From: B46-G9 sp964548365
GTDB taxonomy: Bacteria > Desulfobacterota > DSM-4660 > Desulfatiglandales > Desulfatiglandaceae
DNA: 20,795 nt
Direction of reading: 5' to 3'
Assembly (NCBI GenBank): GCA_964548365.1
Contig: CAZJRD010000059.1
Coordinates: 1 to 20,795 of the forward strand
Positions 1-6,396 of this stretch are shown piece by piece (position 1 is the stretch's first letter; each line of letters opens with the position of its first letter). The notes under the pieces are model-generated. The model made no database searches. It was given only the letters and a program-made list of their open reading frames with translations, and was not told the DNA's origin. The position numbers were made by a program, and so were the translations under genes.

Positions 1-1652
1 AGCTGCCCCTCTCTATAAAGCTGAAATGGGTCTCTGGTTATTCTGTATAACTTTTGGCGAATTACAATACTCTTATTGAGCAATTTTCTTTTTTCTGGAT
101 TATCGGATACCTCAAGAAGTTGTTTCTCAAAACTCTTCGCCAGTTTCTTGAGAAACTCTATTCTCCTTTTTCGAGACAAGTGTTTTGTCATGAGGTTCTT
201 TTCAATGGCCTTTTCCAATCCGGCACCGCTGTCCAGGCCTGCCGCATTGACCGCCGCCAGAGCATGAAATGGCGAGGCGCCGCTGAGTTTTGATGCAAGT
301 TCATATTGTTGTTTTGCCTCTTCAATCCTCCCGGCGGCCTGCAATGCAATCCCGTATTCGTTGTGGCCTGGGGCAAACATGGGAGACTTTTTCACCACAT
401 CAGCGAAGAGCGTAATATTATTTTGCCAGACAATATTTCTGAGTGCGGTTTGCCACCCGAAAAAGAGAATCAAGCACCCCAGCGCCAATAGCAATCCCTT
501 CCCTTTTTTTCCTGACTCGTTCAAGAGGATGCCAACAGCAAGTGAGACACCAACCAAGGAGGTATAAAGGTATCGTTCCGCCAGGGGAGTCCATGCCATG
601 AGGTTGACCGCCACAACGAGTGCAGGAAATACAAAAACAATACTCCACAACATGAAAAACCGCACCCTTCCCCTTTTTCGCAAAAGCATCCAGACCAAAA
701 TCCCGAGGCCAACGACCCCCAGGGAAAAATAGACGGTCCTGTTGATGTCTACGATTGCGAAATTCAGGGGAAACGGCCAGACCAACTTTTTTATGTAGAA
801 ACCGAGGGCCGTGGTCATACCCTTGAGCTTCAACCAATAAGATACACCCACAGCAGTGTGGGCGCCCTTTATGGCAGAGGTGAAGCCATTGTCACTTGCA
901 ATCTGAAAACCGCAGCGCATCCAGAGATAGACAAAAAATGCACCCACAACAGGGATGCATCTCTTCACGCGATTTCGCCACTCTGAAACAAAGAGAGGGC
1001 TGCCATCCCACAGCAAACCAAGAACAGTACAGATGAGGAGCCCTGCAGCCACCTCTTTCGAGAGAAGGCCAAGGAGAAGGGAAAAGGCGGCAATAATGTC
1101 CTTCCACCATCTGAAATGTTCTGTATTCCTTATGAGGATATTGAAACTGAGGAGCACAAAAAAGGTTGCGAGGAGATCATATCGGCCTGATATCCAGTTT
1201 ACGGGTTCCGTACAAAGAGGATGCAGGCCAAAAAAAAGGGCCACAATCAGCGGCAGTATGCCGTCTTTTTGTTTGTCATTTTTTTCGAGCAGTTTTCCCG
1301 CTGCGAAAAAAACGAGCAAGACATTCAAGCAATGGATGACCACATTTTCGAAATGCATGATCTCCGGCCGGCAGGAAAAGAAAATCCGGTCGAGATAAAA
1401 GGAACTTGAAACGAGGGGCCGGAAATAATAGTGGCCGTGGCCCTGGAAGAATAATCTCAAGAAATCAAAATGCTGTTGATTCAAAAGCGTCTTAGTCCGG
1501 GACAAATCATCGACGCTGTTGAGCTGGCCGAATATGGTCGGGTAGTAGATACCGAGGATGGTAAAAAGCAGAAAAAGAACGATAAAAGGGGCGCCAACGA
1601 TCGAATCTATTGAAAGAAACGAGGCGCCCCTTTGGGGGTAGTTGAATTTCAT
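1..1652 (-). CDS. GT-C/TMTC-like membrane glycosyltransferase with TPR segment (3' end outside window)
   Basis: One open frame runs from an ATG at 1652 to the left edge without a stop: 550 codons plus two bases. The N-terminal ~400 residues are polytopic membrane protein, with hydrophobic segments near residues 18-40, 103-120, 133-170, 186-215, 232-246, 308-325, 332-352, 364-378 and 386-400. Family-like motifs are a VDD at 48-50 in the first external loop (the acidic pair of GT-C enzymes), HPLCTEPVNWISGRYDLL at 144-161, LLSKE at 196-200 and AERYLY at 358-363. Residues ~409-456 resemble one to two TPR units. These match TMTC/O-mannosyltransferase-like proteins, which transfer sugar from a lipid carrier outside the cytoplasmic membrane. 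It begins 7 bp after the pilin C-domain gene, so pilin or another surface protein is a plausible substrate (inference). The ribosome site is weak. The fold is fairly sure; donor and acceptor are unknown. Confidence 0.8.
   Translation of the reverse strand, partial: MKFNYPQRGASFLSIDSIVGAPFIVLFLLFTILGIYYPTIFGQLNSVDDLSRTKTLLNQQHFDFLRLFFQGHGHYYFRPLVSSSFYLDRIFFSCRPEIMHFENVVIHCLNVLLVFFAAGKLLEKNDKQKDGILPLIVALFFGLHPLCTEPVNWISGRYDLLATFFVLLSFNILIRNTEHFRWWKDIIAAFSLLLGLLSKEVAAGLLICTVLGLLWDGSPLFVSEWRNRVKRCIPVVGAFFVYLWMRCGFQIASDNGFTSAIKGAHTAVGVSYWLKLKGMTTALGFYIKKLVWPFPLNFAIVDINRTVYFSLGVVGLGILVWMLLRKRGRVRFFMLWSIVFVFPALVVAVNLMAWTPLAERYLYTSLVGVSLAVGILLNESGKKGKGLLLALGCLILFFGWQTALRNIVWQNNITLFADVVKKSPMFAPGHNEYGIALQAAGRIEEAKQQYELASKLSGASPFHALAAVNAAGLDSGAGLEKAIEKNLMTKHLSRKRRIEFLKKLAKSFEKQLLEVSDNPEKRKLLNKSIVIRQKLYRITRDPFQLYREGQ
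1585..1633 (-). repeat. 11-bp inverted repeat, terminator-like hairpin in the 5' coding region of the GT-C gene
   Basis: Arms AAAGGGGCGCC (1585-1595) and GGCGCCCCTTT (1623-1633) are perfect complements around a 27-nt loop. Read on the minus strand the hairpin ends in CCCCTTTT, so it resembles a weak intrinsic terminator. It lies 27 bases after the pilin C-domain stop, inside codons ~7-23 of the next gene. It could reduce transcription into the glycosyltransferase or protect the 3' end of pilin mRNA. That role is inference. Confidence 0.5.
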
Positions 1653-1659
1653 ATCAGGA

Positions 1660-1989
1660 TCATAGACCCGTCCATCCGCTTGAGAACATCGAGCTGTCGC
1701 TCGCGCTTGGGTCGCTGGGATCTGTGCCCTCGGCCTTAACCTGCCAGTAGATTACTGAGTCACTTGAAGCAGCTCCGTAAGACTTGTCACCATTGTGGTG
1801 TCCTGATACTGCTGCGTAGGTGGTTGCGTTGGACGAAACGTGGATCTGAACATCCTTTGAGGTTTTGAAATTCAGCATTATCCCGGTGCCGTGATTTCCA
1901 TCGGCATCAAAAGTGGTGGCTGCAAATGAACAAACCGAAAAGCTGACAAGAAACCCTACAATCAGTGCAAGATAAATTACTTTTTTCAT
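1660..1989 (-). CDS. Pilin C-terminal domain protein (split pilin partner, PilA-C type)
   Basis: This 109-aa protein starts at an ATG 13 bp after the short pilin stop, with a GGGAGG ribosome site. Residues 1-23 form a typical Sec signal peptide: MKK, a hydrophobic core, and cleavage probably after SFA at 21-23. The mature ~86 residues are Ser/Thr/Asp/Gly rich with alternating hydrophobics (GIMLNFKTSKDVQIHVSS), which suggests a small beta-sheet domain. There is no FTLIE pilin helix. In Geobacter the gene after the truncated pilA encodes a secreted globular partner that completes the pilin, and position, size and composition agree with that. The Ser-rich tail (SDPSASDSSMFSSG) could accept O-glycans from the adjacent GT-C protein (inference). 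Cys20 lies inside the signal peptide without a good lipobox. Identification rests mainly on context, so an unrelated secreted protein remains possible. Confidence 0.72.
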   Translation of the reverse strand: MKKVIYLALIVGFLVSFSVCSFAATTFDADGNHGTGIMLNFKTSKDVQIHVSSNATTYAAVSGHHNGDKSYGAASSDSVIYWQVKAEGTDPSDPSASDSSMFSSGWTGL

Positions 1990-2002
1990 GATATCATCCT
2001 CC

Positions 2003-2221
2003 CTATAAAGCCTGATAGTGCTGATTGTCCGCATAATCAGCTTCCATGGATGTCTTAAAATTTCGCAGATCACTCAGGGCGGCGGAATTGAAGGCCCGCA
2101 CCCTGTAGGCTGAAAACTGCGGGATGGCAATGGCTGCCAGGATACCGATGATCGCGATAACGATCATCAGCTCAATCAAGGTAAAACCTTTTTGACTCTT
2201 TTTCAAAATTTTCGAAAACAT
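2003..2221 (-). CDS. pilA: Truncated type IVa major pilin (PilA-N type)
   Basis: This short prepilin has 72 aa. The leader MFSKILKKSQKG is followed by the class III cleavage site G/FTLIE with Glu5, then the conserved hydrophobic helix ending IPQFSAYR. The protein stops at mature residue 60, where ordinary type IVa pilins run to 140-160 and add a globular domain. Length and sequence resemble the Geobacter short pilin. Aromatics in mature numbering are F1, F24, Y27, F32, F43, Y51 and Y57, 7 of 60. The start at 2221 has a strong GAGGAGGAG site. An in-frame ATG at 2281 would add 20 residues but has a poor site. The next gene encodes the missing globular part. Upstream are a sigma-54 promoter and pilR. 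It should be processed by PilD and assembled through the inner membrane; assembly genes are not in the window. Confidence 0.93.
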   Translation of the reverse strand: MFSKILKKSQKGFTLIELMIVIAIIGILAAIAIPQFSAYRVRAFNSAALSDLRNFKTSMEADYADNQHYQAL

Positions 2222-2437
2222 TTTCTCCTCCTCATTTCTTATCAGTTGATCATGTCCTAATGACACTAGATGAACCCTCATTGTCTCAAATTCCCTTATC
2301 TCCTGCCCTTTTCACCCCCTTTCGTCATAGCTGTTAAGTCTTCTTGCTGTTGAATCGTCGAAGTGTTTGCATGAACTCTCTTTCGAGACTTGGTACTATG
2401 ATCGACAAATTCACCAATTTCTTGAACCCTTTTTAAT
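2222..2437 (-). other. Long untranslated leader of pilA, containing an alternative upstream start
   Basis: If transcription begins about 12 bases after the sigma-54 -12 element (near 2428), the mRNA has a leader of roughly 200 nt before the pilA ATG at 2221. It holds an in-frame ATG at 2281 that would give a 92-aa long prepilin. I looked for a c-di-GMP (GEMM) riboswitch and did not recognise one. Nothing else identifiable is present. Confidence 0.45.
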
Positions 2438-2453
2438 ACAAATTATGTGCCAA
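2438..2453 (-). promoter_or_regulatory. Sigma-54 (RpoN) promoter of pilA
   Basis: Read on the minus strand the site is TTGGCAC-ATAAT-TTGT. This matches the -24/-12 consensus TGGCAC-N5-TTGC at all but the last base, with the required spacing. It lies about 215 bp upstream of the pilA start and downstream of a gene for a sigma-54 activator, as expected for PilR-controlled pilin genes. Confidence 0.75.
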
Positions 2454-2465
2454 AACCCTCACAGG

Positions 2466-2494
2466 AATACGTAATCCCTTTTTTCTTACGTATT
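2466..2494. repeat. 9-bp palindromic repeat upstream of the pilA promoter
   Basis: Arms AATACGTAA (2466-2474) and TTACGTATT (2486-2494) are perfect complements separated by 11 bp, and each holds the palindrome TACGTA. The repeat sits 14-42 bp upstream of the -24 element. There is no following T-run for pilR termination on the minus strand, so a protein operator is more likely than a terminator. Confidence 0.5.
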
Positions 2495-2567
2495 TACAAT
2501 AGGTTGGATTGTCTTTTGTTGCAGCAGAAACGCCGAAGGGATTAAGGAGACTTTCCATAAACTGATC

Positions 2568-2611
2568 TGTCCTGACAATTTTCGTCCGGATCATGACATT
2601 TTTTGTCAGGA
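2568..2611. promoter_or_regulatory. Putative PilR upstream activating sites
   Basis: The segment holds TGTC-CT-GACA (2568-2577) and TGACA-N5-TGTCA (2594-2608). Together they form a larger 9-bp inverted repeat, TCCTGACAA (2570-2578) with TTGTCAGGA (2603-2611). TGTC is the half-site described for Pseudomonas PilR. The cluster is about 115-160 bp upstream of the -24 element, the usual enhancer distance for sigma-54 activators. Confidence 0.5.
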
Positions 2612-2672
2612 AGTGACTGGCAAACAATGAAAGGGTTTTTTCGGAAGTGGAAAAGGGTTGGTTCTTGGCAAT

Positions 2673-4079
2673 TCAGGAAATATCATGTCCAGGTATCTGC
2701 AGACCGAGCTTGCCCATGCGGTAGCGGAGGGAACGCAGATTGACCCCCAGGAGCTGGGCCGCCTGCTGTCGCGAGCCGTGAGCCATTCTCAGGGCTCTGA
2801 GGACATAGTCCCGCTCTATTCCGGCGAGCATCTTTTCCAGGTCGATGCCCTCAGAGGTAAGATCGGTTCCCCTCCGGTTTTTTCTCTCCTTCTGGAGGTT
2901 TGAAAGGGTCAGGCTCTCGGGAAGAACAATATTGGATGTCTCGAGGGCGACACTCCGTTCGATGATATTTTCCAGTTCCCTGACATTCCCGGGAAAAGGG
3001 TATTCCTTCAAAATATCCATTGCGTAGGCGGAAATCTTCCTGATGTCTTTTCCAAATTCAACGGAATACTTTTCCAGGAAATACTGGGCCAGAAGGGGCA
3101 GGTCGCCTTCTCTTTTTCGGAGGGGCGGCATGGCAATATGGATAACATTCAACCTGAAATAGAGGTCTTCCCTGAACCTGTTTTCGACGACCTCTTTTTC
3201 AAGGTCCCGGTTTGTAGCACAAATGAATCGGACGTCGATGCTCTTTTCCTCAGTCCCACCCACCGCGGTAAAGGTCCTTTCCTGAATGACCCGCAGGAGT
3301 TTCACCTGGATAGCCGGTGAGAGTTCCCCTACCTCGTCCAGGAAAACAGTGCCTCCATCGGCCACATCAAAAAGCCCTCTCTTGTCAATGTTGGCCCCGG
3401 TAAAGGCCCCTTTCCTGTACCCGAATAATTCACTCTCGATGAGGTTTTCCGGGATGCCCGCGCAATTAATAACCACAAAGGACATGTCCTTTCTTGAACT
3501 CAGGTCGTGGATAGCGCGAGCCACCAGTTCCTTCCCGGTCCCGCTTTCACCGGAAATCATGATATTTGTCTTGGTGCCGGCTACCCGTCGAACAAGGTCA
3601 TAGACCTTCTTCATGGGCTCGCTTTCTCCTATGAAAAGGCCAAAATGATGCTGTCTCTTACCTTGGAACGTTTCTTCTTCAAGAGGTTTTTCTTTGGACA
3701 GCAGGGCCTCTTCCACGATGGCCTTGAATTCGTTTACCTTGAAGGGTTTGGGAATATAGTCGTATGCCCCCTCTTTCATTGCTTCAACGGCTGTTTCAGC
3801 AGTTGCAAAAGCTGAAATCAAGACCACCCTGGTACCGGGTTGAACAGCACGGCTTTTCTTCAATACATCGATACCGTCAACGTCTTTCATCCGGATGTCG
3901 GTGATGACCAGGTCAAAACCATGCTTATCGAGAATCTGGCAGGCCTTGCTCCCGCTTTCCGCCAGGGTCACATCATATCCCTCCTGGCTCAGCATAATCT
4001 CCAGAAACTCCCGCATGCTTTTTTCATCATCAACGACGAGGATGCGTGCTGCTTTTTTCCCAGACAATCTTGCCCCCAA
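2673..4079 (-). CDS. pilR: Sigma-54-dependent response regulator, PilR-like
   Basis: The protein has 468 aa in NtrC-family order. The receiver domain covers ~12-125, with acidic pair D17-D18, phosphoacceptor D61 and K111. The AAA+ domain covers ~148-375: Walker A GESGTGKE at 177-184, the sigma-54 contact loop GAFTGA at 224-229, Walker B VFLDE at 245-249 and arginine-finger region RFREDLYFRLN at 301-311. A Fis-type helix-turn-helix lies at ~435-458. The C-terminus (AAQLLGVNLRSLRYRMGKLG) strongly resembles PilR. It should activate pilA from RpoN holoenzyme on phosphorylation. All catalytic residues are present. The start is uncertain: TTG at 4079 or a TTG at 4067 preceded by GGGGG. Either overlaps the 3' end of pyrC, suggesting co-transcription. 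No PilS kinase gene is in the window. Confidence 0.9.
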   Translation of the reverse strand: MGARLSGKKAARILVVDDEKSMREFLEIMLSQEGYDVTLAESGSKACQILDKHGFDLVITDIRMKDVDGIDVLKKSRAVQPGTRVVLISAFATAETAVEAMKEGAYDYIPKPFKVNEFKAIVEEALLSKEKPLEEETFQGKRQHHFGLFIGESEPMKKVYDLVRRVAGTKTNIMISGESGTGKELVARAIHDLSSRKDMSFVVINCAGIPENLIESELFGYRKGAFTGANIDKRGLFDVADGGTVFLDEVGELSPAIQVKLLRVIQERTFTAVGGTEEKSIDVRFICATNRDLEKEVVENRFREDLYFRLNVIHIAMPPLRKREGDLPLLAQYFLEKYSVEFGKDIRKISAYAMDILKEYPFPGNVRELENIIERSVALETSNIVLPESLTLSNLQKERKNRRGTDLTSEGIDLEKMLAGIERDYVLRALRMAHGSRQQAAQLLGVNLRSLRYRMGKLGLQIPGHDIS

Positions 4080-5334
4080 TCATGGTCAACTCGTTTCTGC
4101 CACGGAAAAGCCTCCCAATAAACGGCGAATTATTGCTCTTTGAATGGAAATCATTTTCGGTCATCGTATATTCGATATTCGCGTCTATTACGGCCAGATC
4201 CGCCGGGATACCTTCTTTCAGGCTTCCCCCGTGTATGCCGAGGATTCTTGCGGGATTGCAGGTTAATTTTCTGAAGGCCTCCGCAATACCCAGTGTCCCT
4301 TCGCGCACCAGTGACAGGATCAGTGGCAAGGCGGTTTCAAGCCCGATCATGCCAAAGGCGGCACGATCAAATTCCAGGTTTTTTTCGATGGGGCTGTGGG
4401 GTGCGTGATCCGTGGCAATCACATCAATGACACCCTCTGAAAGCCCCTGCTTAACGGCCTCGACGTCACCCGGCGTCCGCAGGGGAGGGTTCACCTTGGC
4501 ACGGGTATCGTATCCAATCACGGCATTGTGATCCAAAGTAAAATAGTGCGGTGCCGTCTCAGCCGTAACGGAGACCCCGTCCTCCTTGGCCATCCGGATA
4601 AGGTTCACCGATCCTCTCGTGCTCACATGGGCAATATGGACAGGCGTACCGGTCAACCTTGCCAGCGCGATATCTCTGAATACCATTATTTCCTCGCTTG
4701 CTGCAGGGATGCCGGGAAGTCCGATTCGCGTGGACACCACCCCTTCATGCATGGCACCTCCTTCGGAAAGACTCCTATCTTCACAGTGGCAGATAACGGC
4801 AAGCCCGTGATAGTTCGCGTATTCCAGGGCACGCCGCATCAATTCACTGTCAACCACGGAATAGCCGTCTTCTGAAATCCCGACGGCCCCGGCCTCTTTC
4901 AGGTCTCCAAATTCCGTGAGCACCTTTCCTTGCTGTTCCATGGTAATAGAAGCAATGGGATAGACTCTCGCCAGTCCCGCCTCCTCGGCGCGACGAACGA
5001 TAAATTCCGTCACCGACCTGCAATCATTGGGAGGGTTCGTATTGGGCATGCATGCCACAGATGTGAATCCGCCCACGACCGCCGCCATTGCGCCTGTGGC
5101 GATGGTCTCTTTGTATTCCTCTCCCGGTTCACGCAGATGGACGTGCATATCTATAAGACCAGGGACAACCAGTCTTCCTGATGCGTCAATAACCTTTAAT
5201 CGGGCATCCTGCCCTTTGAAAACACCGTGGGGCAAGATTCTAGAAACCCTTCCACGTTCAATAATGATATCGGACTGTTCCAGAATCCCCTTTTCCGGGT
5301 CAACCAGTTCCCCCCCCTTAATCCAAGTCGACAC
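4030..5334 (-). CDS. pyrC: Dihydroorotase
   Basis: This class I dihydroorotase (434 aa) is a cytoplasmic amidohydrolase that cyclises carbamoyl aspartate to dihydroorotate, step three of UMP synthesis. Metal and catalytic residues are present: H64-V-H66 in DMHVHLREPG, D156 in SEDG, H183 in ICHCED, H236 in HIAHVST and D309 in ATDHAPHS. It is therefore an active-type enzyme rather than a pseudo-dihydroorotase. I chose the GTG at 5334 because GGAGGG lies 7 bp upstream and the family's first beta strand begins there. A longer frame to 5382 reads back into pyrB without a ribosome site. The gene overlaps the end of pyrB by 17 bp, so translation is probably coupled. Its own 3' end overlaps pilR. Confidence 0.95.
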   Translation of the reverse strand: MSTWIKGGELVDPEKGILEQSDIIIERGRVSRILPHGVFKGQDARLKVIDASGRLVVPGLIDMHVHLREPGEEYKETIATGAMAAVVGGFTSVACMPNTNPPNDCRSVTEFIVRRAEEAGLARVYPIASITMEQQGKVLTEFGDLKEAGAVGISEDGYSVVDSELMRRALEYANYHGLAVICHCEDRSLSEGGAMHEGVVSTRIGLPGIPAASEEIMVFRDIALARLTGTPVHIAHVSTRGSVNLIRMAKEDGVSVTAETAPHYFTLDHNAVIGYDTRAKVNPPLRTPGDVEAVKQGLSEGVIDVIATDHAPHSPIEKNLEFDRAAFGMIGLETALPLILSLVREGTLGIAEAFRKLTCNPARILGIHGGSLKEGIPADLAVIDANIEYTMTENDFHSKSNNSPFIGRLFRGRNELTMIGGKIVWEKSSTHPRR

Positions 5335-6259
5335 TTTGTTTCCCTCCAATGAGAAGATACAGCAATGCCATCCGCACGGCAACCCCGTTTGCTACCTGAT
5401 CCAGGATAACAGAATAAGGGCCATCAGCCACGTCGGGAATGATTTCAACGCCGCGATTGATGGGTCCGGGATGCATCACGATGACGCTTTTCTTGGCCCG
5501 CGAGACAAGTTGCCGGTCAAGGCCGAAAAATCTCGCATATTCCCGTATCCCGGGAAAGATCTTCGCGCTCTGCCGTTCCAGTTGAATTCGAAGGAGCATG
5601 ATCACATCTTTGCCCCTGACAGCATCACGGGGATTCTGGATCACGTTAACCCCAAGCGCCTCTATTTCAACGGGAATCATCGTCGGAGGTCCCGCCACAG
5701 TTACCTCAGCGCCCATCTTGGTCAAACCCAGGATGTCGGATCTCGCCACCCGGCTGTGAGCGATGTCGCCGATAATGGCCACTTTTAAACCGCTTATCCG
5801 CCCTTTTCGTTCCCTGATGGTGAAAAGATCGAGAAGGGCCTGTGTCGGGTGTTCGTTTATGCCATCGCCGGCATTGATGACTGACGCGCTGATTTCCTTG
5901 GCCAGCAGATGCGGGGCACCGGTTGACGAATGCCGGAGCACGATAAGATCAGGGCTCATGGCCTGGAGGTTTCTCGCGGTATCAATGAGCGTTTCACCTT
6001 TGACCATACTACTGCTCGAAGCAGACAAACTCACGGTGTCGGCGCTCAAACGTTTCGCTGCTATCTCGAACGACGTTCTCGTTCTCGTGCTCGGTTCATA
6101 GAAAAAATGCACAACGCTCTTCCCGCGTAGGGTAGGCACCTTTTTGATATCTCTGCTAGATATCACCTTTAATGATTTCGCTGTATCCAGGATAAGGTCA
6201 ATATCCTGCGCGGACAGCTGCCCCATCCCCAGAAGATCCTTATGATTGAATTCTGCCAC
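5318..6259 (-). CDS. pyrB: Aspartate carbamoyltransferase catalytic subunit
   Basis: PyrB (313 aa) joins carbamoyl phosphate and aspartate, the committed step of pyrimidine synthesis. Signature elements are the carbamoyl-phosphate loop STRTRTSFE at 57-65, the K88 loop MVKGET, HPTQ at 137-140, DIAHSRVARS at 165-174 and HPGP at 263-266. Length is normal for the class. I placed the start at GTG 6259 because AAAAGGAG precedes it by 6 bp. The open frame continues to 6331, but that extension runs through a terminator-like hairpin. A second in-frame GTG at 6286 has an AAGGAG inside the hairpin arm. No pyrI regulatory gene follows; pyrC does. Confidence 0.95.
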   Translation of the reverse strand: MAEFNHKDLLGMGQLSAQDIDLILDTAKSLKVISSRDIKKVPTLRGKSVVHFFYEPSTRTRTSFEIAAKRLSADTVSLSASSSSMVKGETLIDTARNLQAMSPDLIVLRHSSTGAPHLLAKEISASVINAGDGINEHPTQALLDLFTIRERKGRISGLKVAIIGDIAHSRVARSDILGLTKMGAEVTVAGPPTMIPVEIEALGVNVIQNPRDAVRGKDVIMLLRIQLERQSAKIFPGIREYARFFGLDRQLVSRAKKSVIVMHPGPINRGVEIIPDVADGPYSVILDQVANGVAVRMALLYLLIGGKQSVDLD

Positions 6260-6286
6260 CAGTGACTCCTTTTCCCGTTCCCACAC

Positions 6287-6327
6287 AAAAAAAATCTCCT
6301 TGCCAACAGCAGTGACAAGGAGATTTT
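6287..6327 (-). terminator. Intrinsic terminator after rplQ / possible pyrB leader attenuator
   Basis: Read on the minus strand, AAAATCTCCTTG (6327-6316) pairs perfectly with CAAGGAGATTTT (6302-6291) around a 13-nt loop and continues into an eight-T run (6294-6287). It begins 69 bases after the rplQ stop and ends 27 bases before the pyrB start. It ends the alpha operon and may also act as an attenuator for pyrBC. Confidence 0.82.
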
Positions 6328-6396
6328 TCAATTATCCCACTTCCAACCATAAATCAGATTCCTATGATGTTATCTTTCTCCCGGGAAAAGAGGGAA

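Noticed and set aside
418..1398. Several 60-147 codon frames on both strands within 1-1410, such as 418-837 minus and 955-1398 plus
   Set aside because: They overlap a continuous 550-codon frame with clear membrane-protein and family motifs; their own translations have no recognisable features.
1927..1950. Lipoprotein reading of the pilin C-domain protein, based on Cys20
   Set aside because: The residues before Cys20 (F-S-V) do not fit a lipobox, and a normal signal-peptidase site (SFA) follows.
2222..2437. c-di-GMP (GEMM) riboswitch in the pilA leader
   Set aside because: Considered because such riboswitches occur in Geobacter, but I could not find the conserved core or a fitting two-helix layout. 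A covariance-model search would settle it.
2433..2627. 64-codon minus-strand frame between pilR and pilA
   Set aside because: It starts at a TTG without a good ribosome site and covers the enhancer, palindrome and sigma-54 promoter, so it is regulatory DNA rather than a gene.
5335..5382. N-terminal extension of pyrC to an upstream start
   Set aside because: It lies inside pyrB, has no ribosome site and adds residues not typical of dihydroorotase; GTG 5334 has GGAGGG.
5027..5788. 253-codon plus-strand frame
   Set aside because: It is antisense to pyrB and pyrC, lacks a ribosome site and has a composition expected of a shadow frame.
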